A stretch of 64,000 bases of DNA from Cryptosporangium sp044454545 (GTDB lineage: Bacteria > Actinomycetota > Actinomycetes > Mycobacteriales > Cryptosporangiaceae). Numbering within the stretch: the first letter of the stretch is position 1; each line of letters opens with the position of its first letter. Positions 8,055 through 16,066 of this stretch are shown here, piece after piece. The translations under genes were made by a program, and so were the position numbers. The DNA is taken from the NCBI RefSeq assembly GCF_044454545.1, contig NZ_JBITDV010000001.1, forward strand, positions 310,001 through 374,000, read 5' to 3'. The notes under the pieces are model-generated. The model ran no database searches. It was not told the origin of the DNA and saw only the letters and a list, made by a program, of their open reading frames with translations.

Positions 8055-8584
8055 GTGCACTTGACCGGACGGAGCCGCTGGTGGAATCCCAGAGCGAGGC
8101 GGAGTTCGCGGCGTTCTACGCCGCCCACTTCCCGTCGCTGTGCAAGCAGCTCTACGCCTACGTCGGCGACCGGGGCGCGGCCCAGGATCTCGTCCAGGAG
8201 GCGTTCGCCCGCGGGTGGGCGCGCTGGTCGACGATCCACGCCTATGACGAACCGGCGGCGTGGGTGCGCACCGTCGCGTTGCGGCTGGCGGTCAGCCGGT
8301 GGCGCCGGGCTCGTCGATCCCTCGCCTTCGTGGCCGGGCAGCGGGACCAACCGGTGGTGCCGCCGCCGGATCCGACGCACGTGGCGCTGGTGGCCGCACT
8401 CGCGCTGCTTCCGGCCAAGCAACGCAAGGCGATCGTTCTGCATTACCTCGCCGATGTCCCGATCGCCGAGATCGCCGCCGGCGAGCGAGTGGCCGAGGGA
8501 ACGGTCAAGTCCTGGCTGCACCGGGGCCGCACCGCGCTGGCCTCCGAGTTGGGCGAGCCGACCGTCGAGGGGAGGATGCGATGA
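8051..8584 (+). CDS. SigE-family ECF RNA polymerase sigma factor
   Basis: 177-residue ECF sigma factor. Region 2 covers about residues 20-85 (FAAFYAAHFPSLCKQLYAYV, AQDLVQEAFARGW, AWVRTVALRLAVSRWRR). Region 4 covers about 113-165 (LALLPAKQRKAIVLHYLAD, TVKSWLHRGRTAL). Start GTG 8051 is the only one giving a full region 2. It overlaps the next gene, a single-pass membrane protein, by four bases (ATGA), the usual layout of an ECF sigma factor with its membrane-bound partner or cargo protein. Confidence 0.9.
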   Translation: MSALDRTEPLVESQSEAEFAAFYAAHFPSLCKQLYAYVGDRGAAQDLVQEAFARGWARWSTIHAYDEPAAWVRTVALRLAVSRWRRARRSLAFVAGQRDQPVVPPPDPTHVALVAALALLPAKQRKAIVLHYLADVPIAEIAAGERVAEGTVKSWLHRGRTALASELGEPTVEGRMR

Positions 8585-9375
8585 ACCCGGAGGAGGACGT
8601 GACGCGGCTGCTCCGCGGGATGATGACCGCCGCCGACGAGCCCTACGGGGGTCCCGGACCGACGCACGCCCGGCGCATCGCGGCGGCTCGCCGCCGCCGG
8701 CGGCGCGGCCTGGCCGCCGCGGTGACCGCTCTGGTCCTGACCATTGCCGCGGTCGGCGTGGTGCTCGGGTTCGCCGGCGGCCACGACACCGACCGGCTGC
8801 GGCCGATCGCACCGAAGCCCACCGCGTCCCCGTCCCGGACGCCCGGCTCCCCACCGCCCTCCGGCCGGCCGTCGGCGCGGGCATCGGACGCCAACGGGTC
8901 GAGTTCCGTGCCGCCCACCAGCACCCCGACCGTGACCGCACTGCGGCCGATCGACTGGCGTAACTCGGTCATGAACCTGCCGGCGAACGACGTCTGCCCG
9001 AACACTCGCGTCCAATTCTCCCGGGGAGTCGCCTCGCTGCCGCCGTGGCACTACGAGATCGCCCCCACCACGCAGCCGGTCTACGGCGACGTCAACCAGG
9101 ACGGGCGCACCGATGCGGTGGTGGTGATCACCTGTTGGGGCACCTCCACCGTCGGCGGTCCGGAGACCAGGTTCATGATCATCGCGTTCACGGGCAACGC
9201 CAAGGGCGGGCCGACGCCGATCGGGTTCGTGGACGGCCTGCAGGCCTACGTCGATCCGCTGCCGAGTCTGCGTGAGAACGGCCGCGTCATCGTCGTCGAC
9301 TGGCGTCCGGAATCCGGTGGCACGTTGGTCCGCACCCACCGCTGGAACGGCACCACGTTCGTCGCGGGTGGCTGA
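8581..9375 (+). CDS. single-pass membrane protein coupled to sigma factor
   Basis: 264 residues. It has a cytoplasmic N-terminus of about 40 residues ending in an Arg-rich stretch, one membrane helix (about 43-65), a Pro/Ser/Thr-rich linker (about 75-115) and an extracytoplasmic domain. That domain contains GDVNQDGRTDAVVVI, a calcium-loop/FG-GAP-like signature. Position and translational coupling suggest an anti-sigma or sensor partner of the ECF sigma factor. A zinc-binding anti-sigma motif is not present, so that role is inferred from context only. Confidence 0.75.
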   Translation: MNPEEDVTRLLRGMMTAADEPYGGPGPTHARRIAAARRRRRRGLAAAVTALVLTIAAVGVVLGFAGGHDTDRLRPIAPKPTASPSRTPGSPPPSGRPSARASDANGSSSVPPTSTPTVTALRPIDWRNSVMNLPANDVCPNTRVQFSRGVASLPPWHYEIAPTTQPVYGDVNQDGRTDAVVVITCWGTSTVGGPETRFMIIAFTGNAKGGPTPIGFVDGLQAYVDPLPSLRENGRVIVVDWRPESGGTLVRTHRWNGTTFVAGG

Positions 9376-9570
9376 CTGATCACTCCGGCTCCCGCCGCCG
9401 GCGCGGGCGGGGCCGCCCGGGAGGACGATGATTCGTTCGCGTTGATTCGGTCGCGTTCACCGGGGAGCCGCGCAGGCGTGTTCATGGGGGCGTGATCCAG
9501 TGGCGTGAATCCGGCGGAGGCTGGCGTTCGCGCCACTTCTGCGCGGGCGGGCGGCGGTCCTAGCGTCGAG

Positions 9571-10509
9571 GTGGTGACCTCAGCGTTCTTCCTCTCCCTG
9601 CACGTGCTCGCCGCGATCCTCGCGATCGGACCGGTGACGGTGGCGGCCAGCATGTTCCCCCGTTACCTGCGGCGGGCCGGCACCGATCCGCAGGCGGCCA
9701 CGATCCTCGTCGCGCTGCACCGGGTCTGCCGCGTCTACACGGTCCTCGGCCTGCTGGTCCCGGCGTTCGGCCTGGCGACCGCGGCGTCGCTCGGCGTGCT
9801 CACCGACGCGTGGCTGCTCACGTCGATCGCGCTCACCGCGGTCGCCGCCGCCGTCCTGACGCTGCTGGTCCTCCCGCGCCAAGCCGAAGCCCTCACCCTC
9901 GCCGGCGCCCCGACGCTGCCCCGCGCCGGAGTGCTGCCCGGCGCCCCAGTGCTCTCCGGGACCTCCGCGTCGACCGAGGCCTCGGCGCTGTCCACGAGTT
10001 CTGCTCGGTCCGGCGTCCCGACGCTGCCCGGTGCCGAGGCGCCGTCCGAGATCCCGACGCTGTCCGGGGCCTCAGCGTTGTCCGAGATCCCAGCTTCGTC
10101 CGGCGGCTCAGCTTCGTCCGGCGGCTCGGCTCCGTCCGGGGACGGGGCGCTGTCCCAGATCTCGGCGTCGTCCGCGGCCTCGGCGCTGTCCGGCGGGCCC
10201 GCGCCGCAGGCGCCGTTCCCGGCGGCGTCCGGTTCCGCAGGCCGTACCGGACGAGACGTGGGTCCGGGGCCGGCCTCACGGTCAACCGCAGCTTCAGCCG
10301 AACCTCGCCCGATCGAGGCAGCCGATCCGGCCCGCGAATCCGATCCGGTCGACGAATCCGCCCTGCCCGCCCCGGCCGGCTCCGGGACGCGCTCGGCGCC
10401 CGAGCGGCTCGCGGCGCGGCTCGGGATGGTCACCGGCATCTTCAACCTGCTCTGGGCCGTCGTCGTCGTGCTGATGATCGTCCGCCCCGGCTCCACCACC
10501 GGCGTGTGA
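9571..10509 (+). CDS. DUF2269-like membrane protein with Ser/Ala-rich insert
   Basis: 312 residues. Three N-terminal membrane helices (about 3-25, 50-75, 80-100) and one near the C-terminus (RLGMVTGIFNLLWAVVVVL) match the four-helix DUF2269 membrane family, which is normally about 150 residues. Between helices 3 and 4 lies a roughly 170-residue low-complexity insert of degenerate SG/SA/PxL units. The DNA shows 18-bp near-repeats at about 10103-10140. GTG 9571 (or 9574) places the first helix at the N-terminus; an ATG-type start 66 bases earlier is less likely. Function is unknown. Confidence 0.65.
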   Translation: MVTSAFFLSLHVLAAILAIGPVTVAASMFPRYLRRAGTDPQAATILVALHRVCRVYTVLGLLVPAFGLATAASLGVLTDAWLLTSIALTAVAAAVLTLLVLPRQAEALTLAGAPTLPRAGVLPGAPVLSGTSASTEASALSTSSARSGVPTLPGAEAPSEIPTLSGASALSEIPASSGGSASSGGSAPSGDGALSQISASSAASALSGGPAPQAPFPAASGSAGRTGRDVGPGPASRSTAASAEPRPIEAADPARESDPVDESALPAPAGSGTRSAPERLAARLGMVTGIFNLLWAVVVVLMIVRPGSTTGV

Positions 10510-10663
10510 CCCGCCCCGAATGTGACCCGCCGGTGCGACCCCGTCCCGAGCAACGGCCCCAAGCAACCGGCCCCGAGCGAACTCCCCGGCGTGCATCCGG
10601 CGCGACCCACCCCGCATACCCCGCCCCGGCACGTCCCGGCAAACACGTCCCGGCCGGCGGGTC

Positions 10664-11788
10664 TCAGCCGGGGAACGACCGGCGGTAGGCGGCCGGGCTC
10701 ACGCCGACCAGGCGCTTGAAGCGATCCCGGAACGTGCTCGCGGCGGTGAACCCGACCTGCGACGCGATCCGCTCCACCGGCTGCCCGGTGGTCTCCAGCA
10801 ACTGCTGGGCCCGCCGCAGCCGGACCCGGTTGAGCCATTGCAGTGGCGTCGTCCCGGTCTGTTCGCGGAACCGCCGCGAGAGCGTCCGGTTCGACAGGGC
10901 CGCGCGCCGGGCCAGGTCGTCGAGCGTCAGCGGGCGGTGCAGGTTCTCCTCGGCCCAGGCCAGCAGCGGCCGCAGCGACGTCCCGTCCGGCGCCGGCGGC
11001 TCGTAGGCGATGAACTGGGCCTGCCCACCGTCGCGCTCCAGCGGCATCACCGAGAGCCGGGCGGCGTCGGCCGCGACCGCGGCGCCGTGGTCGCGGCGCA
11101 CGAGGTGCAGGCACAGGTCGAGGCCCGCGGCCGCGCCGGCCGAGGTGAGGATCTGGCCGTTGTCCACGAACAGGACGTCCGGGTCGACGTCGATCGCCGG
11201 GTACCGCGCGGCCAGTTCGGACGTGCCGAGCCAGTGCGTGGTGGCGCGCAGCCCGTCGAGCAGTCCGGCGGCGGCCAGCGTGAACGCTCCCGCGCACACC
11301 GACGCGATCCGCGCGCCGCGCCCAGCGGCCTCCCGCAACGCCTCGAGCACCGGATCCCCCACCGGCCCGGAGGCGCCCACCGGCCGGGAGACTCCCACCG
11401 CCCCGGCCGGCCCGATGCCCGCCTCCCTGACGCCCGCCTCCCTGACGCCTTCCTCGCTGACGCCCGGCACGATCACGGTGTCGGCCACGGCGAGTGCCTC
11501 CAGCCCGTGCCGGACCCGGATCGCGAACGTGCCGGCGTCCACGTCGCCGGTCGCGCCGCAGACCAGGACCCGGTACGCGGGACGGCCGCCGGGCAGGCGG
11601 GCCCGGCCGAAGACCTCGACCGGGACCGCCAGGTCGAACGGAACCACGTGCTCGAGCGCAAGCACCGCCACCGTGTGCACCGGGCTCCTGCCCGGCACCT
11701 CACTCCCGCCCGGCACCGGCTCACCCCTCGGCGCCGGGCTCCCCGTCAACGCTGGGCTCCCCGTCGGCCCGAGATTCTCCGTCAGCAT
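10664..11788 (-). CDS. GlxA/AraC family transcriptional regulator
   Basis: 374 residues. It has a DJ-1/PfpI-type class I amidotransferase-like sensor domain (about 38-230, with VCAGAFTLAAAGLLDG at the elbow and ATTHW) followed by a C-terminal AraC double helix-turn-helix (about 270-370; LDDLARRAALSNRTLSRRF and ERIASQVGFTAASTFRDRF). Residues 1-36 are low-complexity Pro/Gly/Ser. GTG 11680, with AGGAG upstream, is an alternative start that removes them. An internal 15-bp DNA repeat adds EAGVREAG units. It is divergent from the dihydrofolate-reductase-like gene, which it may control. Confidence 0.85.
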   Translation of the reverse strand: MLTENLGPTGSPALTGSPAPRGEPVPGGSEVPGRSPVHTVAVLALEHVVPFDLAVPVEVFGRARLPGGRPAYRVLVCGATGDVDAGTFAIRVRHGLEALAVADTVIVPGVSEEGVREAGVREAGIGPAGAVGVSRPVGASGPVGDPVLEALREAAGRGARIASVCAGAFTLAAAGLLDGLRATTHWLGTSELAARYPAIDVDPDVLFVDNGQILTSAGAAAGLDLCLHLVRRDHGAAVAADAARLSVMPLERDGGQAQFIAYEPPAPDGTSLRPLLAWAEENLHRPLTLDDLARRAALSNRTLSRRFREQTGTTPLQWLNRVRLRRAQQLLETTGQPVERIASQVGFTAASTFRDRFKRLVGVSPAAYRRSFPG

Positions 11789-11885
11789 GGCAAAAACCTA
11801 GCCCACCGCTGGGATCCGGCCACCGGGTGTGCCAGTAATGCACAACCGAGTTGCGTAATCACATCCGCCTCGATACGCACGAGCC

Positions 11886-12488
11886 ATGCCGCGGAGACTG
11901 GTACTGAAAATGAACGTTTCGCTCGACGGGTTCGTCGGCCGTAACGACGGTGACGTCGAATGGATCTTCCCGAGCATCGACGAGGAGTTGCAGGAGTGGC
12001 TGGCCGACATGCTCGGCCAGGCCGGGGCGCACGTGATGGGCCGGGTCACCTACGGCGACATGGCCGCGCACTGGCCCAGCTCCGACGAGCCGTACGCGGC
12101 ACCGATGAACGACATCCCGAAGATCGTGTTCTCCCGGACGCTCACCGAGGCCACGTGGCCGCAGACCACCGTGCTCTCCGGCGACCTGGCCACCGAAGTG
12201 GCCCGTCTGAAGGCCGAGGACGGCGACGAACTGCTCGCGCACGGCGGCGCCGGATTCGCCCGCGCGCTGATCAGCCGCGACCTCGTCGACGAGTACCGGC
12301 TGATCATCCACCCGGTGGCCCTCGGGTCCGGGCTGCCGCTGTTCACCACCGCCACCGACTTGCGCCTGGTCAGTTCCGAGCCGTTCCCGGGCGGCGCGAT
12401 GGCCGTCACCTACGCCCCCGCCGGCACGCCCCACGCCCCCGCCCGCACGCCCGACCCCGCCCGCACGCCCGGCGCCGCCGAGGGCTAG
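11886..12488 (+). CDS. dihydrofolate reductase/RibD C-terminal-like protein
   Basis: 200 residues of the RibD C-terminal/dihydrofolate-reductase-like fold. The start is LVLKMNVSLDGFVG, then VMGRVTYGDM, an NADPH-site-like HGGAGFARALI, and LIIHPVALGSGLPLF. These stand-alone family members are NADPH-binding reductases of unknown substrate and are not essential folate enzymes. The C-terminal 25 residues are a repetitive Ala/Pro/Arg-Thr tail outside the domain. It is divergent from the GlxA-type regulator across a 97-base gap. Confidence 0.85.
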   Translation: MPRRLVLKMNVSLDGFVGRNDGDVEWIFPSIDEELQEWLADMLGQAGAHVMGRVTYGDMAAHWPSSDEPYAAPMNDIPKIVFSRTLTEATWPQTTVLSGDLATEVARLKAEDGDELLAHGGAGFARALISRDLVDEYRLIIHPVALGSGLPLFTTATDLRLVSSEPFPGGAMAVTYAPAGTPHAPARTPDPARTPGAAEG

Positions 12489-12530
12489 GCCGATCGGCCC
12501 GGGCTGTTTACACTCGTCTACGTTCAGTCC

Positions 12531-12809
12531 GTGGACGAGACCTACCGGTTCGACGAGCGTTCCTACGACGCCCTCGACGCCGCCGGGATCGGCTGGCAGG
12601 CCGCCTTACAGGTGCTGCGCGCACCGAGGCGGGTCCGTCAGCACGTCGGTGCGGTGCTCCGGGTGGCGGCCGCGACCCGCGACGGCCGATGGGTGGCCGT
12701 GGCGCTGGTCGAGGAGGAGCCCGATCAGTACCTGGTGGTCTCGGCCCGCGAGCTGGACGGCGACGAGGCCGGCCTGGTGGCCGGAATGCTCGGAAGGAGC
12801 GAGGCATGA
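12531..12809 (+). CDS. small protein of a toxin-antitoxin-like pair
   Basis: 92 residues, GTG start, probably leaderless or weakly led. It is acidic with a central VGAVLRVAAATRDGRWVAVALVEEEPDQYLVVSARELD segment, read as beta strands reminiscent of small RelE/BrnT-type proteins, but no family is recognised with certainty. It overlaps the downstream ribbon-helix-helix gene by four bases. Gene size, order and coupling suggest a toxin-antitoxin module; the toxin role is inference. Confidence 0.6.
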   Translation: MDETYRFDERSYDALDAAGIGWQAALQVLRAPRRVRQHVGAVLRVAAATRDGRWVAVALVEEEPDQYLVVSARELDGDEAGLVAGMLGRSEA

Positions 12810-13105
12810 GCGACGCCGAGATCAACGCCGCCGAGCGGGCCTTGGCCGGCACGGACTGGTCCGGGGCCACGGTCGAGACATCCGCCCGTCCGGTCACCGT
12901 CGTGCACTCCACCCGGTTGCCCGCGTTGCTGTCCGAGCGGCTGGAGGCCGAGGCCGCCCGGCGGGGGGTCACCCCGTCGGCGCTGGTCCGTGAGTACGTC
13001 GAGGCCGGTCTGTTCGGCCTGGCCGCGACCGGCGATGCCACGGTGACGCTGCGCCTGGCCGACCTGCACCGGGCGATCGACCAGCTCGCCCGCGACGTCG
13101 CCTGA
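12806..13105 (+). CDS. ribbon-helix-helix (CopG-like) protein, putative antitoxin
   Basis: 99 residues. The centre, LPALLSERLEAEAARRGVTPSALVREYVEAGL, has the strand-helix-helix pattern of CopG/RHH DNA-binding proteins. The N-terminus resembles the regions that wrap a toxin partner. ATG 12806 follows GGAAGGAGCGAGGC, a strong ribosome binding site, and overlaps the upstream stop codon. It probably represses its own operon together with the upstream partner. Confidence 0.65.
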   Translation: MSDAEINAAERALAGTDWSGATVETSARPVTVVHSTRLPALLSERLEAEAARRGVTPSALVREYVEAGLFGLAATGDATVTLRLADLHRAIDQLARDVA

Positions 13106-13154
13106 GATCCCCGCGGGGGCCCGGATCCCCGCCGGTGCCGGGAGCGGAAGTGGC

Positions 13155-13637
13155 TCAGGCTCCCAGGGACGTCAGGAATCCGTCGAGGTGCCCGCGCAGG
13201 CGCGCGACCTGCTCCTCGACGGTGAGCGACTCCTCGATCCGTCCGCCGACGGCGGGTTTCTTCAGCCCGCGGACGTAGAGCGGGCACGCCAGGTCGGCGC
13301 ACACGTACGTGCCGACCGAGTTGCCCTGACGCCCGGCCGCGCCGGTCTTGCGCGCGGTCATCAGCGCGACCCCGCTGCCCGGGTGCTGGGTGAGGCAGAG
13401 CGAGCACATGCTGCGCCGCAGGTAGCCGCGCTGCCCGGTGGCGGCCCGCAGCACCACCCCCACCGTGTCGGTGACCAGGTAGCTGCGGTCCGGGGCGGAC
13501 AGGTCGGTCCAGCCGAGGAAGTCCAGGTCGTCCCACGGGCGGGTGTCGAGGTCGCGCGGCAGCGGGAGGCGGTTCGCCTCACCTTTGGAGCAGTTGACGA
13601 ACGAGCCGCGGATGTCGGAGTCGGTCAGGGCCTTCAT
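13155..13637 (-). CDS. FBP-domain treble-clef zinc-finger protein
   Basis: 160 residues. The N-terminal part is MKALTDSDIRGSFVNCSKGEA, and the C-terminal half carries CSLCLTQHPGSGVALMTARK and YVCADLACPLYVRG, four Cys in the treble-clef pattern of the FBP (elongation-factor-G-binding/FusB-like) C-terminal domain. FusB-type proteins bind EF-G and can rescue fusidic-acid-stalled ribosomes; whether this one does is unknown. The frame extends 12 codons further upstream, but ATG 13637 matches the family start. A palindromic operator lies 18 bases upstream, shared with the divergent TetR gene. Confidence 0.85.
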   Translation of the reverse strand: MKALTDSDIRGSFVNCSKGEANRLPLPRDLDTRPWDDLDFLGWTDLSAPDRSYLVTDTVGVVLRAATGQRGYLRRSMCSLCLTQHPGSGVALMTARKTGAAGRQGNSVGTYVCADLACPLYVRGLKKPAVGGRIEESLTVEEQVARLRGHLDGFLTSLGA

Positions 13638-13654
13638 GGTCCCGACGCTACTTC

Positions 13655-13671
13655 GCCTAGGATCCCTAGGC
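13655..13671. promoter_or_regulatory. perfect palindromic operator between FBP and TetR genes
   Basis: GCCTAGG-ATC-CCTAGGC, 7-bp perfect arms around 3 bases, centred between the two divergent starts (13637 and 13698). The placement fits TetR autoregulation and control of the FBP gene. Confidence 0.6.
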
Positions 13672-13697
13672 AAACGACTATTTTTTTAAGGAGCGGG

Positions 13698-14285
13698 ATG
13701 CCGCGCCAGGGCCTCACCCCCGAGACCGTCGTGCTCGCCGCCGCCGACCTCGCCGACGAGATCGGCGTCGACCGGGTGACGGTGTCGGGGCTGGCGCGCC
13801 GGCTCGGTGTGCGCGACGCCAGCCTGTATTCGCACGTGCGCAGCCTGGACGATCTGCGGGTCCGGATCGCGCTGCGGGCCTCGGGCGAACTGGCCGACCG
13901 GCTCGGCGACGCGGTGGCCGGGCGCGCCGGGCGCGACGCACTCGGGGCGTTCGGCTCGGCCTACCGGGCGTACGCGCTGGCGCACCCGGGCCGGTACGCG
14001 TCCACGCACCTGCAGCTGGATCCGGCGCTCGTCGCGTCCACTCCGTCGGCGCAGCGGATCCTCGACCTCACCGGCGCGATGTTCCGCGGCTACGGACTCA
14101 CCGATCCGGACCTGACCGACGCGGTCCGCCTGGTGCGCAGCACGTTCCACGGCTTCGCGACGCTGGAGGCCGCCGGCGGCTTCGGTCACCCGCGCGACCT
14201 CGACACGTCCTGGCGCCGGGCCCTCGACGCCCTCGACTATCTGCTGCGCCACTGGTCCGACACTGCGCTACCCTCAGCGCCATGA
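13698..14285 (+). CDS. TetR/AcrR family regulator (WHG-type C-terminus)
   Basis: 195 residues. The helix-turn-helix is at about 20-50 (VTVSGLARRLGVRDASLYSHVRSLDDL). The C-terminal domain (AYRAYALAHPGRYASTH, VRLVRSTFHGFATLEAAGGF) is typical of WHG/TetR_C regulators. The start is ATG 13698 behind AAGGAGCGGG; the preceding T7 run is notable in this genome. It probably binds the palindrome at 13655-13671. Its stop codon overlaps the ATG of the trpS leader peptide (ATGA). Confidence 0.9.
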   Translation: MPRQGLTPETVVLAAADLADEIGVDRVTVSGLARRLGVRDASLYSHVRSLDDLRVRIALRASGELADRLGDAVAGRAGRDALGAFGSAYRAYALAHPGRYASTHLQLDPALVASTPSAQRILDLTGAMFRGYGLTDPDLTDAVRLVRSTFHGFATLEAAGGFGHPRDLDTSWRRALDALDYLLRHWSDTALPSAP

Positions 14286-14323
14286 CTTCCCCGTCGTGCC
14301 TGACCTGGTGGCGCTCCTCGTAG
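14282..14323 (+). CDS. trpS leader peptide with tandem Trp codons
   Basis: 13-residue frame MTSPSCLTWWRSS ending TAG. Two consecutive TGG codons lie at 14306-14311. A hairpin CGCTCCT-cgt-AGGAGCG (14312-14328) begins immediately after them, so a ribosome stalled for charged tRNA-Trp would cover its left arm. Such a peptide in front of a Trp-tRNA synthetase is the hallmark of ribosome-mediated transcriptional attenuation, known for the auxiliary TrpRS of Streptomyces. Confidence 0.75.
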   Translation: MTSPSCLTWWRSS

Positions 14324-14353
14324 GAGCGGCACCTCTGACAGGCATGACTTCAC

Positions 14354-14379
14354 CAGGGCCGTTCGGCGGAACGGCCCTG
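14354..14379 (+). terminator. attenuator hairpin upstream of trpS
   Basis: Perfect 11-bp stem CAGGGCCGTTC/GAACGGCCCTG with loop GGCG. It is enclosed by a further pairing of GGCAT and CACC (14341-14354) with GGTGATGCC (14392-14400). There is no U-tract, as in other high-GC actinobacterial attenuators. It lies 50 bases before the trpS start. Confidence 0.65.
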
Positions 14380-14429
14380 ACGCGTGTCCGGGGTGATGCC
14401 GGGCGGTCCCCGTTCCCAGGAGACCTCCG

Positions 14430-15404
14430 ATGGACAGAGTCCTCACCGGTGACCGGCCCACCGGCCCGCTGCACCTCGGCCACTACTTCGGCACCCTGCA
14501 CAACCGCGTGCGCCTGCAGGCCGCCGGCGCGGCGCTGACGCTGGTGATCGCCGACTACCAGGTCCTCACCGATTCCGACGCCGCCGGGCGCCTCGCGCCG
14601 GTCGTCGAGGGCCTGGTGCTGGACTACCTCGCGGCCGGCATCGACCCGGAGAAGACCACGGTCTTCACCCACAGCGCGGTCCCGGCCCTCAACCAGCTGC
14701 TGCTGCCGTTCCTGTCGCTGGTGTCGGTGCCGGAACTGGAACGCAATCCGACCGTGAAGGACGAGATCGTCCATTCGCGCCGGGCGTCGGTGAGCGGCCT
14801 GATGTTCACCTACCCGGTGCACCAGGCCGCAGACATCCTGTTCGGCAAGGCGACGCTGGTGCCGGTCGGGCAGGACCAGTTGCCCCACCTGGAGCTCACC
14901 CGCACGATCGCGCGGCGCTTCACCGAGCGCTACGGGCCGCTGTTCGATCAGCCGGAGGGACTGCTGTCGGCGGCGCCGCTGCTGCTGGGCACTGACGGCG
15001 GCAAAATGAGCAAGAGCCGCGGCAACGCGATCCCGCTGGCCGCGACCGCGGACGTGACCGCGCGGCTGATCCGCGGCGCGAAGACCGACGCCGACCGGCA
15101 CATCACGTTCGACCCGCAGGGCCGCCCGGAGGTGTCGAACCTGGTGCTGATCGCCGCGTTGTGCACCGGCCGCGCGCCGGAGGCGGTGGCCGCCGAGATC
15201 GGTACGGCCGGGGCCGCGGGCCTCAAGAAGCTGGTCACCGACGCGGTCAACGAGTACTTCGCGCCGATCCGGGCCCGCCGCGCGGAGTACGCCCGCGATC
15301 CCGGCGTGGTCCGCGCGATCCTGCGGTCCGGCAACGCTCGCGCCAACGCGGTGGCCGACGCCACCCTCGCGGAGGTGCGGACCGCGATGGGAATGGCGTA
15401 CTGA
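14430..15404 (+). CDS. trpS: tryptophan--tRNA ligase
   Basis: 324-residue class Ic aminoacyl-tRNA synthetase that charges tRNA-Trp. The HIGH-type motif is HLGHY (15-19) and KMSKS is at 192-196 (GGKMSKSRGN). RNPTVKDEI and the dimer interface region are present. Its length is in the family range. ATG 14430 follows CCAGGAGACCTCCG. The Trp-Trp leader and attenuator upstream imply induction when charged tRNA-Trp is low. In Streptomyces the attenuated copy is the indolmycin-resistant auxiliary enzyme; whether a second trpS exists in this genome cannot be seen here. Confidence 0.95.
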   Translation: MDRVLTGDRPTGPLHLGHYFGTLHNRVRLQAAGAALTLVIADYQVLTDSDAAGRLAPVVEGLVLDYLAAGIDPEKTTVFTHSAVPALNQLLLPFLSLVSVPELERNPTVKDEIVHSRRASVSGLMFTYPVHQAADILFGKATLVPVGQDQLPHLELTRTIARRFTERYGPLFDQPEGLLSAAPLLLGTDGGKMSKSRGNAIPLAATADVTARLIRGAKTDADRHITFDPQGRPEVSNLVLIAALCTGRAPEAVAAEIGTAGAAGLKKLVTDAVNEYFAPIRARRAEYARDPGVVRAILRSGNARANAVADATLAEVRTAMGMAY

Positions 15405-15408
15405 ACGC

Positions 15409-15999
15409 CTAGCTGTCCGGCCGGGCCGGCCGGGCCCGGACGTGGAGGCGTTCACCCTGGGGCCCGAAGAGGGCGAGGATCTCGGCGGCGTCCGGGCCGG
15501 GGTTGCTGATCGAGTGCGGCGTCCGGCAGTCGAACTCCACGACCTCCCCGGCGCCGAGCAGCAGGTCGTGCTCACCCAGGATGAGCCGCACCCGCCCGGA
15601 CAGCACGTACATCCATTCGTAGCCCTCGTGGACCCGCAGTTCGGTCACGTCGACCGACGCCGGGGTCGGCGGCAGGATCTGCTTGTAGGCCCGCAACCCG
15701 CCGAGGTGCTGGCTGAGGGGGATCGTCGTGCGCCCGTAGGTGGTGTAGGGCTTCAGATGGACGCGGGGGTCGCCGGTCACCGGGGCGCCGACCAGTTCGT
15801 CGAGCTGGACCTGGTGGGCCCGGGCCAGCGGCAGCAGCAGTTCGAGCGTGGGTTTGCGCTGCCCGGATTCCAGCCGGGACAGCGTGCTGACCGAGATGCC
15901 GGTGGATTCCGACAGCTGGGTCAGCGTGGTGCCGCGCTCGATCCGCAGCGATTTGAGCCGCGGCCCGACCGCGGTGAGCACGTCGTCGAGATCCGTCAT
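15409..15999 (-). CDS. XRE-family regulator with cupin domain
   Basis: 196 residues. An N-terminal helix-turn-helix (about 12-66: LKSLRIERGTTLTQLSESTGISVSTLSRLE) is followed by a small C-terminal cupin (about 105-190; VHEGYEWMYVLSGRVRLILG and FDCRTPHSISNPG), so it probably senses a small metabolite. ATG 15999 gives the standard N-terminus; the frame continues 8 codons upstream. It is divergent from the FAD-oxidoreductase/methyltransferase gene and separated by two direct repeats that may be its binding sites. Confidence 0.92.
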   Translation of the reverse strand: MTDLDDVLTAVGPRLKSLRIERGTTLTQLSESTGISVSTLSRLESGQRKPTLELLLPLARAHQVQLDELVGAPVTGDPRVHLKPYTTYGRTTIPLSQHLGGLRAYKQILPPTPASVDVTELRVHEGYEWMYVLSGRVRLILGEHDLLLGAGEVVEFDCRTPHSISNPGPDAAEILALFGPQGERLHVRARPARPDS

Positions 16000-16005
16000 C
16001 CCACC

Positions 16006-16038
16006 AGTTTGCCATTCCGGCAAGAAAGTTTGTCATTC
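16006..16038. promoter_or_regulatory. paired direct repeats, putative XRE operator
   Basis: AGTTTGCCATTC (16006-16017) and AGTTTGTCATTC (16027-16038) are 12-base direct repeats starting exactly 21 bases apart, two helical turns. They lie between the divergent XRE-cupin and oxidoreductase genes. Only one position differs. Confidence 0.6.
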
Positions 16039-16066
16039 TCTCCGGGCCGGGTGCACGCTTCCGGCC

